Source of the DNA: VRUE01 sp036525295
GTDB lineage: Bacteria; Actinomycetota; Thermoleophilia; Solirubrobacterales; 70-9
NCBI GenBank assembly: GCA_036525295.1
Contig: DATDAQ010000103.1
Location: 1-20,161 of the forward strand
Length of the DNA stretch: 20,161 nucleotides
Direction of reading: 5' to 3'
The notes under the pieces were generated by a model. It worked only from the letters and a program-made list of their open reading frames with translations. It was not told where the DNA came from and did not search any database. A program made the position numbers and the translations under genes. Each line of letters starts with the position of its first letter. The stretch's first letter is position 1. Positions 13,121 through 20,161 of this stretch are shown one piece after another.

Positions 13121-13711
13121 ATGGACGCTCATGCGCATTCCCACGACCATGCCCACCATCACCACGAGATGCCGACCGAGGGGTCGGCGCTCACCGCGGT
13201 TGCGATCGCCGCGACCCTCCACTGCCTGACGGGGTGCGCGATCGGAGAGGTCGCCGGGATGACGATCGGGACGGCGCTCGGCTTCTCCAACCTCGGCACC
13301 GTCGCCCTCGCCGTCGCCCTCGCCTTCCTCTTTGGCTACACCCTGACCAGCATCCCCCTACTGCGCGCCGGCCTCGCGCTCTCGGCGGTGATCCCAATCG
13401 CGCTCGCCTCCGACACGTTCAGCATCGCGACGATGGAGATCGTCGACAACGTGATCATGGTTCTTGTCCCCGGGGCGATGGAGTCCGGGCTCGACAGCGT
13501 GCTCTTCTGGGGCAGTCTCTCCTTCTCCCTCGTCGTCGCCGGCGCCTTTGCTGTGCCGGTCAACCGTTGGCTGATCGCGCGGGGCAAGGGGCACACGGCC
13601 GTGCACGAGACCGGCATCCACGGCGGGCCCCCTGTCCGGGTCGTCGCCTACGCGGCGGTGGCGATGGGCGTCTTCGGCACTGCGGTGCTGCTGGTCGAGG
13701 CCCTCTCGTGA
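13121..13711 (+). CDS. DUF4396 membrane protein with His-rich N-terminus (probable copper-linked)
   Basis: This 196-residue protein begins with a metal-binding-looking tail: eight histidines within residues 4-15 (MDAHAHSHDHAHHHH). Four to six hydrophobic segments follow (roughly 22-44, 57-80, 82-97, 108-118, 128-148 and 172-193). The first carries LHCLTGC (H34, C35, C39), which I recall as the hallmark of DUF4396. A second His-containing stretch lies at 158-167 (GHTAVHETGIH). The function of the family is not established. The gene lies directly behind a CsoR operator and overlaps csoR as GTGA. A role in Cu(I) binding, export or tolerance at the membrane is therefore the natural inference. It lacks the CPx P-type ATPase and CopZ partners that usually travel with csoR. 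Nickel or another soft metal is a weaker alternative. Confidence 0.82.
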   Translation: MDAHAHSHDHAHHHHEMPTEGSALTAVAIAATLHCLTGCAIGEVAGMTIGTALGFSNLGTVALAVALAFLFGYTLTSIPLLRAGLALSAVIPIALASDTFSIATMEIVDNVIMVLVPGAMESGLDSVLFWGSLSFSLVVAGAFAVPVNRWLIARGKGHTAVHETGIHGGPPVRVVAYAAVAMGVFGTAVLLVEALS

Positions 13712-13998
13712 CGGCCGAGCCGGTCACCCACGGCTACACCGAGGACCGCGACGCGGTGCTGAAGCGGCTGCGCCGGATCGAGGGCCAGGTGCGCGGCGTC
13801 GAGCGCATGGTCGAGGAGAACCGCTACTGCATCGACGTCGTCACCCAGGTGACGGCGATCCAGGCTGCTCTGGACAAGGTCGCGCTCGAGCTGCTCTCCG
13901 ACCACGCCGCGCACTGCGTCGCCGGCGCCGAGGGCGACCGCCAGGAGCGGACCGAGGAGCTGATGGCGGCCGTGAAGCGCCTGCTCCGCCGCGGCTAG
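13708..13998 (+). CDS. csoR: Copper-sensing transcriptional repressor CsoR
   Basis: This is a 96-residue all-helical repressor of the CsoR/RcnR (DUF156) family that releases DNA when it binds Cu(I). Signature sequences are LKRLRRIEGQVRGVERMVEENRYCIDVVTQVTAIQAALDKV, quoted here only as the block at residues 18-58. The copper ligands are C41, H66 and C70; their spacing (25 and 4 residues) equals that of C36/H61/C65 in M. tuberculosis CsoR. This separates it from FrmR (formaldehyde) and RcnR (nickel/cobalt). The start is GTG at 13708, overlapping the DUF4396 stop by four bases. Longer versions of the frame run out of phase through DUF4396 and are not real. It should bind the operator at 13089-13105. 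Confidence 0.95.
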   Translation: MTAEPVTHGYTEDRDAVLKRLRRIEGQVRGVERMVEENRYCIDVVTQVTAIQAALDKVALELLSDHAAHCVAGAEGDRQERTEELMAAVKRLLRRG

Positions 13999-14001
13999 CG
14001 C

Positions 14002-16554
14002 CTACTCATATTGGAGTGAGTCGAGCACATCGAGGCGCGAGGCACGCCGGGCCGGGGCGATCGCCGCGAGAACGCCCGCAATCGCCGCGAAGACGAGCAG
14101 TGCGACCAGCGTGCCCACCGGATATGAGAGCTCGAACCCTTCGTCCTTCAACGGCTGGGCGATCAGGGCGGCGAAGATCACGCCCAGCACCATGCCGAGC
14201 AGAGCGCCGATCAGGGCCGTGATCACGGCCTCGTAGCGGATCATCGTCCGCACTTGGCGGCGCGACATGCCGATCGCCCGCAGCATCCCCAGCTCCCGCC
14301 TCCGCTCGTGGATCGAGAGTGCCAGCGTGTTGGCGATGCCGAACAGCGAGACGATCACGGCCAGCCCCAACAGGGCGTAGATCAGGCCGAGCAGCTGGTT
14401 GATCTGTTCTTCCTGGTTTTCCTTCAGCTCCTGCTGGTTGCGGACCTCGGCCACCGGGAAGGAGCGCTTCATCAGGGCCGCGAGGCTCGCCTGGACCCTG
14501 GCCGCATCGGCCCCGGGGGCCAGCTTGACGAAGTCGATCAGGTCGTCGCGCTGGTCGAACTGGCGCGCCATCAGACCCTGGGTAACGATCGCGCTGCCGA
14601 GCAGGCCGGCCTTGTCTTCGAACTCGCCGACCACCTCGAGCTCGGGCTTGGCACCGATCTGGGTGAGGAAACGGACCCGGTCGCCGAGGGCGAGGTCGTT
14701 GCCGTCGGCGAAGGACTTGTTGAGGATCGCCCCGCCGTCGGTAAGCCTGCGCAGGGTCTCCGGGCCCCCCTCGGTCCAGTCGATGCTGAGGACCGCGTCG
14801 GCGTTGCGGGAGAGAGAGGAGACGCGCGGCTTGCCACCGCCGCCGTCCAAAAGCTCCGCCTGGGCGGCTCGCAGGGAGGAGACCAGCTCGACCCCGCGCA
14901 CCTGCGCGGCAGCGGGCGCCGTGCGCGGCGAGATCGGCGAGAAGCCGTCGCTGTTCTGGATCACCAGCTCGCCCTGGAAGCTCTCGTCGACCGCGGTCGC
15001 GATCGAGCTCTTGATCCCGGCGGCGAAGACGGTGACGAAGACGACCACGGCGAGGCCGATCATCAGCGCCGCGGCGGTGACGGCGGTGCGCGCCGGGTTG
15101 CGCTGGGTGTTCTCGCGGGCCAGCCTCCCGGTCAGGCGGCGCGCGATTTCCAGCGGCTTGCCGGCGACCGAGGCGAGCGGCCTGACCAGCCGCGGGCTGA
15201 ACAGCGAGACGCCGAGGATCACGACCACGGCCCCGCCTCCCATCAGACCGGCCGCCGCCCCACCGTCGGCGCCGCCGAAGAGCCCGGCGAGGAGCATCGC
15301 CAGGCCGGCGACGCCGAGCAGCACCGCGGCGACGGCGGTCACCAAGCCGCGCCGGCGGCTGTGGGGCAGCTCGATCGCCAGCAGGGCGGCGATCGGCGGC
15401 ACGCGGGTGGAGCGCAGCGCCGGGATGAAGGAGGAGACGAGGGTGACGCCGATGCCGATCAGCAGGGAGACGACGATCGTCCTGTCCTTGGTCACCAGCG
15501 CCGTGGTCGGCAGGTCGATCCCGATCGCGACGAAGAGCGCGTTGAGCCCGACCGCGATCCCGTAGCCGGCGAGGAGGCCGACCAGGGCACCCAGCAGGCC
15601 GATCGCCAGCGCCTCGATCACGACCGAGCTGAGAATCTGGCGGCGGCTGGCCCCGAGCGTGCGCAGCATCCCGAACTCCCTGATCCGCTGCGCGACCGTG
15701 ATCGAGAAGGTGTTGAAGATGAGGAAGGCGCCGACGAAGAGGGCAACGAAGGCGAAGACGAGCAGCGCGATGCGCAGGAAGCCAATGTCTTCGCGGATCT
15801 GGTCGGAGTTGCGTTCCGCGTTCTGCTTCGCGGTCTCGACCAGGACCGAGGACGGCACGACGCGCTCGACGCGCTGCTTCAGCGTCGTTTCGGAGACCCC
15901 CTCGTCAGCGGCGATCGCGATCTGGTCGAACTCGCCGCGCTTGCCGGTTATCCGCTGCGCCTCCGGCAGGACGAGGCCGGCGATGCTGGCGCCACCCCAC
16001 GACGCGTCGCCGAGCCTGGTCAGGCCGACGATGCGGTAGGCCGCGACCCGCTCGACCGAGGCGAGCTTGAGGGTGTCGCCGAGCCCCAGGCCCGCCTCTT
16101 CGGCGGCGTCCTGGTCGAGGGCGGCCTCGGAGGCGTCTCGAGGCAGCCGCCCCTCGGTGTAGGTCTGCGTTTCGAGCGGCTCGGGCAGGATCGAGGTGAT
16201 GAACTTGGGAGCGAATTTGGACCCGATCTGCTCGTTCTCTTCGTCGAAGAAGCCGCCGGGGGTGAAGATCTGGCCGGCGGCCACGTCAACCCCGCGGACC
16301 CGCTCCACCCTGGGCAGCAGGCCGGCGCTGAAGCTGGGCACCTCGCCAGATTCCTGTCGCACCTCGTCCTTGGCCGAGATGACGACGTCGGTCTTCGCCA
16401 GCGAGTCTTCGAAGATTTCGTCGAAGGCGGCGAAGGTGGTGTCGGTGAGGATGTAGGTGCCGGCGACGAAGGCGACGCCGATCACCACCGCCAGCATCGT
16501 GGTCAGGGCACGGACCTTGCGGGCCCAAAGGCTCTTGAGGGCGAGGCTAGTCAA
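14002..16554 (-). CDS. ABC transporter permease, MacB/FtsX type with two FtsX domains
   Basis: This 850-residue membrane subunit works with the ATPase encoded just upstream. Topology by eye: TM1 at 18-38, a large extracytoplasmic MacB-core-like domain (about 40-258), an FtsX bundle (about 261-380, with FGMLRTLGASRRQIL at 294-308), two central helices (405-455), another helix (491-514) and a second extracytoplasmic domain. A second FtsX bundle at 718-850 contains ELGMLRAIGMSRRQV. About ten helices is the normal plan for the large actinobacterial permeases annotated as lipoprotein, antibiotic or peptide exporters; such mechanotransmission pumps need not move substrate across the membrane. The start is TTG at 16554, overlapping the ATPase stop by eight bases. 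The stop lies only 3 bp from that of the convergent csoR. The substrate is unknown. Confidence 0.92.
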   Translation of the reverse strand: MTSLALKSLWARKVRALTTMLAVVIGVAFVAGTYILTDTTFAAFDEIFEDSLAKTDVVISAKDEVRQESGEVPSFSAGLLPRVERVRGVDVAAGQIFTPGGFFDEENEQIGSKFAPKFITSILPEPLETQTYTEGRLPRDASEAALDQDAAEEAGLGLGDTLKLASVERVAAYRIVGLTRLGDASWGGASIAGLVLPEAQRITGKRGEFDQIAIAADEGVSETTLKQRVERVVPSSVLVETAKQNAERNSDQIREDIGFLRIALLVFAFVALFVGAFLIFNTFSITVAQRIREFGMLRTLGASRRQILSSVVIEALAIGLLGALVGLLAGYGIAVGLNALFVAIGIDLPTTALVTKDRTIVVSLLIGIGVTLVSSFIPALRSTRVPPIAALLAIELPHSRRRGLVTAVAAVLLGVAGLAMLLAGLFGGADGGAAAGLMGGGAVVVILGVSLFSPRLVRPLASVAGKPLEIARRLTGRLARENTQRNPARTAVTAAALMIGLAVVVFVTVFAAGIKSSIATAVDESFQGELVIQNSDGFSPISPRTAPAAAQVRGVELVSSLRAAQAELLDGGGGKPRVSSLSRNADAVLSIDWTEGGPETLRRLTDGGAILNKSFADGNDLALGDRVRFLTQIGAKPELEVVGEFEDKAGLLGSAIVTQGLMARQFDQRDDLIDFVKLAPGADAARVQASLAALMKRSFPVAEVRNQQELKENQEEQINQLLGLIYALLGLAVIVSLFGIANTLALSIHERRRELGMLRAIGMSRRQVRTMIRYEAVITALIGALLGMVLGVIFAALIAQPLKDEGFELSYPVGTLVALLVFAAIAGVLAAIAPARRASRLDVLDSLQYE

Positions 16555-17281
16555 TCGTCTTCATCAGCTCGATCACCTCGTCCGCGGAGCCGGGCACGCC
16601 GTCGTGGACGATGCGGCCGTCGCGGAGGGTGATCAGGCGGTCGGCGTGCGCGGCAGCGGCGGGATCGTGGGTGACCATGATCACCGTCTGGCCGAAGTCG
16701 TCGACCGCGTGGCGGAGCAGGCGCAGGACGTCGGAGCTCGCCTTCGAGTCGAGGTTACCGGTCGGCTCGTCGGCGAAGACCACCGTCGGCTTGGAGACGA
16801 GAGCACGGGCGACGGCGACGCGCTGCTGCTGGCCGCCGGAGAGCTCGGAGGGCCGGTGGGTGCGGCGGTCGCCGAGGCCGACGGTGTCGACCAGCTGGTC
16901 GAGCCAGGCCTGGTCGGGCTTGCGCCCGGCGATCGAGAGCGGCAGCACCAGGTTCTCCTCGGCGGTGAGGACCGGTAGGAGGTTGAAGAACTGGAAGACG
17001 AAGCCGAGCTTGTCGCGGCGCAGCTTGGTCAGCTCGGTGTCGTCGAGGTTGGTGATCTCCTGGCCGTCGAGGACGACGGTGCCGGCGGTCGGCTTGTCGA
17101 GTCCGGCGAGGATGTGCATCAGGGTCGACTTGCCCGAGCCCGACGGACCCATGATCGCGGTGAAGCGACCGCGGTCGAACGCCGTGCTGACATCGACCAG
17201 CGCGTCGACCGCCGCCGCGCCCTCGCCGAAACGACGGGATACGCCGCTGGCCTGCACCACCTGCCCGTTCGAGTTCTCCAT
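16547..17281 (-). CDS. ABC transporter ATP-binding protein (MacB/LolD type)
   Basis: This 244-residue ATPase partners the FtsX-type permease. It has Walker A GPSGSGKST (45-53), the Q-loop FVFQFFNLLPVLTAEEN (94-110), signature LSGGQQQRVAVARAL (147-161), Walker B VVFADEPTGNLD (167-178) and switch H205. Length and the FNLLPVLTAEEN stretch are those of the MacB/LolD/FtsE group. The ATG at 17281 is preferred over a longer start at 17350 because the family begins here and TACGGT (17289-17294, minus) lies seven bases upstream; the extra 23 residues do not look conserved. It forms an operon with the permease and diverges from the HAD phosphatase gene. Confidence 0.94.
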   Translation of the reverse strand: MENSNGQVVQASGVSRRFGEGAAAVDALVDVSTAFDRGRFTAIMGPSGSGKSTLMHILAGLDKPTAGTVVLDGQEITNLDDTELTKLRRDKLGFVFQFFNLLPVLTAEENLVLPLSIAGRKPDQAWLDQLVDTVGLGDRRTHRPSELSGGQQQRVAVARALVSKPTVVFADEPTGNLDSKASSDVLRLLRHAVDDFGQTVIMVTHDPAAAAHADRLITLRDGRIVHDGVPGSADEVIELMKTID

Positions 17282-17288
17282 GGCGCGC

Positions 17289-17294
17289 ACCGTA
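17289..17294 (-). promoter_or_regulatory. Candidate -10 element (TACGGT) for the ABC exporter operon
   Basis: TACGGT ends seven bases before the ATG at 17281 on the minus strand. There is no Shine-Dalgarno sequence, which supports a leaderless mRNA and the shorter ATPase start. Confidence 0.42.
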
Positions 17295-17358
17295 TCGAGA
17301 CGGGAGGGCGGGAAGGCGGCGCGCTTGGCGAACAAATCGATTCTCAACATGCCCTAGA

Positions 17359-17364
17359 TAGCCT
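17359..17364 (+). promoter_or_regulatory. Candidate -10 element (TAGCCT) for the HAD phosphatase-MFS operon
   Basis: TAGCCT ends seven bases before the GTG at 17372, with no Shine-Dalgarno sequence. It supports the GTG as the true start and a leaderless mRNA. Confidence 0.45.
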
Positions 17365-17371
17365 GCCCTGC

Positions 17372-18157
17372 GTGGCGCTGGGGGACGACTTCGACGGGTT
17401 CCTGATCGACCTCGACGGGGTGGTCTGGATCGGGCGTGAGCCGGTGCCCGGCGCGCCGGAGACCCTGCGGGGGCTGATCGACGCCGGCAAGGAGATCGTC
17501 TTCGTCACCAACAACTCGGTGCGTCAACCGGCGGCCTACGCGGGATACCTCCGCGAGACCGGCATCCCGGTCGAGGACCACAGGGTCGTGACCGCCGGAG
17601 CGGCGACCGCGCAGCTGGCGGCCGAGCAGGTCGGGGCCGGCGGGACCGCGTTCGTGATCGGGGCGCCCGGGTTCAAGGAAACCGTCGCGGCCACCGGCCT
17701 CGACCTACTCGACGGCGAGGCCGCCCGGTCCGCCGACTCGGTGATCGTCTCGGGCCATCGCGAGTTCGACTACGCGGAGCTGCTCACCGCGACCTTCGCC
17801 CTGCGCGCCGGAGCGTCCCTCTTTGGAACAAGCCGCGACCCCACCCTGCCGATGCCAGGCGGCGCCTGGCCGGGAACCGGCGCGACCCTGGCCGCGATCG
17901 AGACGGCATCGGGGCGAACCGCCGAGATCGGCGGCAAGCCCGAGCGCCACCTCTTCGAGCAGGCGCGGGCGTTGATCGGCGGCGCCGAGCGGGTCGCGAT
18001 GGTCGGCGACCGGATCGCCTCCGACATCGAGGGCGGACGGCGCGCCGGGCTGGCGACGATCCTCGTCCTCACCGGCGCCTGCTCGCGCGAGCAGGCCGAA
18101 GCAGCCGATCCGCCTCCGGACCACGTGCTCGCCGACCTCTCCGGGTTGCTGCGGTGA
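17372..18157 (+). CDS. HAD-IIA family phosphatase (NagD / p-nitrophenylphosphatase-like)
   Basis: This 261-residue cytosolic phosphatase has all HAD motifs: DLDGV with nucleophile D13 and acid D15, motif II TNNS (46-49), the motif III lysine K189 in GKPERHLF, and motif IV GDRIASDI (D213, D218). The C2-type cap inserted between motifs II and III, and the TNNS form, place it in the NagD/AraL/4-nitrophenylphosphatase group. These act on small phosphorylated metabolites such as sugar phosphates, phosphoglycolate or nucleotides; the true substrate cannot be read from the sequence. The GTG start fits the conserved N-terminus and the -10-like hexamer. The stop overlaps the MFS start as GTGA, so the two are co-translated. 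Confidence 0.93.
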   Translation: MALGDDFDGFLIDLDGVVWIGREPVPGAPETLRGLIDAGKEIVFVTNNSVRQPAAYAGYLRETGIPVEDHRVVTAGAATAQLAAEQVGAGGTAFVIGAPGFKETVAATGLDLLDGEAARSADSVIVSGHREFDYAELLTATFALRAGASLFGTSRDPTLPMPGGAWPGTGATLAAIETASGRTAEIGGKPERHLFEQARALIGGAERVAMVGDRIASDIEGGRRAGLATILVLTGACSREQAEAADPPPDHVLADLSGLLR

Positions 18158-19344
18158 GCGCCGCGGCCGAGGAGACGCGACCGCTCGTCCCCCGCCCAGG
18201 GGTCGCCTTCGCCGGCGTCTTCGCCGTCACCTTCTGCGGGCTGTTCGCGGTCGGCGCGGTCCTGCCGGTGCTGCCCCGCTACGTCCACGGCCCGCTCGAC
18301 GGGGGCAACATCGCGGTCGGGATCGTGATCGGCTCCTACGCGATCACGGGCCTGCTGCTGCGCCCCTTCGCCGGCCGGCTGGCCGACCACCGCGGCCGCA
18401 AGCCCACCGTCCTGCTCGGCTCGATCCTGGTCGCGCTCGGCGGCTTCATGTACCTGCTGCCGCTGGGAGTGCCGGGCCTGATCGCGTCACGGCTTGTGCT
18501 CGGCGCCGGTGAGGGGGCAGTGTTCACGGCCAGCTCGGCCTGGGTGGTCGACTTGGCGCCGCTCCCCCGGCGGGGCCGGCTGATCGGCCTCTACGGCCTC
18601 TCGGTCTGGGCGGGGCTCAGCATCGGGCCACTGGTCGGCGAGCTGCTCCTCAACGCCTCCGGCTACACGGTGGTCTGGCTCTTCGCGGGAGCGGTGCCGC
18701 TGCTCGGGGCGGTGATCGCCACCCGCCTGCCCGATCCGTTCCACCCCGTTCCACATCCCGAAGAGGAGCACCACTCGCTGATCGAGCGCGAGGCGATCCG
18801 CCCCGGGATCGCCCTCGCCCTCGCCTCGATCGGCTACGCCACCATCGCCGCCTTCGTCGTCCTTCACCTCGACGCACGGGGCGTCGGGCACGGCGCCACC
18901 GTCTTCGGCGCCTTCGCGACGATGGTCGTGCTGACGCGGCTCATCGGCGGCGACCTGCCCGACCGGGTCGGGGCCGTCCGGGTCGCCATCGTCGCCGCCT
19001 CGGTCGAGGCCATCGGCCTGGCCACGCTCGGGTTCGCCCAAAGCCTCCCGGTCGCACTGGCGGGTGCCCTCGCGATGGGGGCGGCCTTCTCGCTCCTCTA
19101 CCCCTCGCTGTCGCTGATCGTGGTCAGCCGCACTTCCGAGACCAGGCGCGGCGCGGCACTCGGCACCTTCACCGCCTTCTTCGACGCCGGGATCGGCCTC
19201 GGCGCGCCCATCGCCGGCCTGATCGCCGCGCTCGTCAGCTACGAGGGGGCCTTCCTCGTCTCGGCCGCGATCGCCCTGGTCGCGGCCGCGACGATCGCCT
19301 TCGTGATCGCCCCCCGCAGCCGGGCGCTGCTGGCTACTCGCTAG
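18154..19344 (+). CDS. Major facilitator superfamily (MFS) transporter
   Basis: This 396-residue membrane protein has about 12 hydrophobic helices in two halves, joined by a hydrophilic loop (about 192-213, with HPVPHPEEEHH). Motif A between helices 2 and 3 is GRLADHRGRKP (about 74-84). A helix-5-like VWAGLSIGPLVGELL follows, and the mirrored motif GGDLPDRVG appears in the second half (about 265-273). It looks like the drug/sugar efflux branch (YfcJ/YhhS/SetA-like); the substrate is unknown. It starts at a GTG overlapping the HAD phosphatase stop. Coupling with a phosphatase may mean that a dephosphorylated metabolite is exported, which is only a guess. The stop shares CTAG with the convergent thioesterase. 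Confidence 0.92.
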   Translation: MSAAAEETRPLVPRPGVAFAGVFAVTFCGLFAVGAVLPVLPRYVHGPLDGGNIAVGIVIGSYAITGLLLRPFAGRLADHRGRKPTVLLGSILVALGGFMYLLPLGVPGLIASRLVLGAGEGAVFTASSAWVVDLAPLPRRGRLIGLYGLSVWAGLSIGPLVGELLLNASGYTVVWLFAGAVPLLGAVIATRLPDPFHPVPHPEEEHHSLIEREAIRPGIALALASIGYATIAAFVVLHLDARGVGHGATVFGAFATMVVLTRLIGGDLPDRVGAVRVAIVAASVEAIGLATLGFAQSLPVALAGALAMGAAFSLLYPSLSLIVVSRTSETRRGAALGTFTAFFDAGIGLGAPIAGLIAALVSYEGAFLVSAAIALVAAATIAFVIAPRSRALLATR

Positions 19345-20126
19345 CGCTGCGCGATCAGCAGCGACTGGGCGGCGCGGCCGATGCGGCCCCGCTGGTCGGA
19401 GAGCTCGGACTCTGCGGTGCCGATGCCGCTGGGTTGGGGACGGGTGACGGCGTCGACGCAGACCCACTCGCCCTCGGGCATGCGCTCGAAGTGGACGGTG
19501 AGGTCGACGTTGATGAAGACGTAGGAGCGCCAGTCGAGCACGGCGCTGATCCCGTTGCCGACATCGGCCGCGATCAGCGCCCGCTGCAACGGCGTCGGCT
19601 CCTCGCCGGCCACGAGCGGGTACCGCATCCGCATCCAGACCGTCGCCGGCCCCGGCTCCAGAAAAGCCCCGGCAACGGCCTTCCACTCCATCGCCGTGTG
19701 GTACCCGACGCTCTGGCCGGTGGCGAAGAACTCGGGTGTCCACCCTTCCTCCGGCCCCTGTGGTGCCGGCGAGCCGTCCACGACCCCCTCCGGCAGCTCG
19801 AGCTCGTTCCGGCGCAGCAGCCAAGCGGTAGCCCGCATCAGCTCCCCACCCTCCCCCGACAGCGAAGCCTCGACCAACTGCACCCTCTTCCCCGGCCGCA
19901 ACACCCGAGACTCGACCCGAACCTCCCCAATCGGCACCGGCCGCAGAATCTCGAGCACGACCCGCCCAACCTGAAACTCCTCGGACCCCACAAGCTCCTC
20001 GATCTCACGCCCGAGCAGCGCCGACGGCGGCCCAGCGTGCTGGGAACCCGGGTCCCACGGTCCTCGCGTCAGCTCACTGGCAACAAAGCTGTCGCCCCCG
20101 CTCCGCTCGTAGAAGCTCTCGTTCAT
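19341..20126 (-). CDS. Acyl-CoA thioesterase-like protein, tandem hot-dog (TesB-like) fold
   Basis: This 261-residue protein resembles the actinobacterial thioesterase-family proteins with two hot-dog domains. The N-terminal domain has the typical RGPWDPGSQHAGPPSALLGREIE (21-43) and RPVPIGEVRVESRVLRPGKRVQ blocks. The C-terminal domain has AADVGNGISAVLDWRSYVFINVDLTVHFER and ends with GTAESELSDQRGRIGRAAQSLLI. AADVGNG supplies the usual Asp and downstream residues of the TesB-type catalytic region. It would hydrolyse acyl-CoA to free acid and CoA in the cytosol; chain length is unknown. The ATG at 20126 has TACGAT eight bases upstream and no ribosome site. It is convergent with the MFS gene, sharing CTAG at the stops. 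Confidence 0.87.
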   Translation of the reverse strand: MNESFYERSGGDSFVASELTRGPWDPGSQHAGPPSALLGREIEELVGSEEFQVGRVVLEILRPVPIGEVRVESRVLRPGKRVQLVEASLSGEGGELMRATAWLLRRNELELPEGVVDGSPAPQGPEEGWTPEFFATGQSVGYHTAMEWKAVAGAFLEPGPATVWMRMRYPLVAGEEPTPLQRALIAADVGNGISAVLDWRSYVFINVDLTVHFERMPEGEWVCVDAVTRPQPSGIGTAESELSDQRGRIGRAAQSLLIAQR

Positions 20127-20134
20127 CCCGCGGC

Positions 20135-20140
20135 ATCGTA
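20135..20140 (-). promoter_or_regulatory. Candidate -10 element (TACGAT) for the thioesterase gene
   Basis: TACGAT ends eight bases before the ATG at 20126 on the minus strand, with no Shine-Dalgarno sequence. The remaining bases to the window end show nothing further. Confidence 0.42.
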
Positions 20141-20161
20141 AGGGGCGGTGGGGCGCCTCTC

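Noticed and set aside
13234..13707. Long upstream extension of csoR
   Set aside because: It is out of frame through the DUF4396 gene and Arg-rich; the GTG at 13708 with GTGA overlap fits the known CsoR length.
14254..16632. 792-codon plus-strand open frame antisense to the ABC permease
   Set aside because: Low-complexity Asp/Arg/Gln/Gly composition without motifs; the minus-strand permease is clearly the gene.
17282..17350. Longer start of the ABC ATPase at 17350
   Set aside because: The extra 23 residues are not family-like, and TACGGT seven bases before 17281 supports the shorter form.

Overview
The window is high-GC bacterial chromosome with very tight gene packing, GTG and TTG start codons, and mostly actinobacterial-type genes. 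These include a copper-type CsoR, a class II ribonucleotide reductase, a P450 and a domain related to actinobacterial integration host factor (mIHF). My best guess is a deep-branching actinobacterium of the Thermoleophilia (Solirubrobacterales-like); this is inference, since no rRNA or tRNA is present. I find 16 protein-coding genes, one of them cut by the left edge. I see no RNA gene, insertion sequence or CRISPR array, and no gap above 300 bp.

Layout. At 1-3534 (minus strand) lies a replication operon, topA-tmk-holB. Its topoisomerase looks archaeal in type although it sits in the familiar actinobacterial gene order. At 3613-5316 (plus) are an NAD-dependent sugar epimerase and a precorrin-2 dehydrogenase for siroheme. 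A hemolysin III-type membrane protein (minus, 5313-6017) diverges from nrdJ, the cobalamin-dependent ribonucleotide reductase (6149-8947). Next comes a lower-GC two-gene module (8993-10440). It pairs a RES-domain toxin with an unusual antitoxin whose N-terminus is an mIHF-like DNA-binding domain in place of the usual Xre domain. This is the most novel item in the window.

A cytochrome P450 (minus, 10430-11785) diverges from an HSL-family alpha/beta hydrolase (plus, 11927-12979). A strong hairpin separates these from a copper-type operon at 13089-13998: a perfect CsoR-like box, a His-rich DUF4396 membrane protein, and a CsoR repressor with the full Cys-His-Cys copper triad. A MacB/FtsX-type ABC exporter (minus, 14002-17281) follows. 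It diverges from a HAD-IIA phosphatase plus MFS transporter pair (17372-19344), and a tandem hot-dog thioesterase closes the window (minus, 19341-20126).

Two organisation themes recur. First, nearly every transcription unit starts with a TANNNT or near-TANNNT -10-like hexamer about 6-10 nt before the start codon and has no Shine-Dalgarno sequence, which suggests leaderless transcription; nrdJ is the clear exception. Second, convergent neighbours are packed to the limit: two pairs share one palindromic CTAG that supplies both stop codons.
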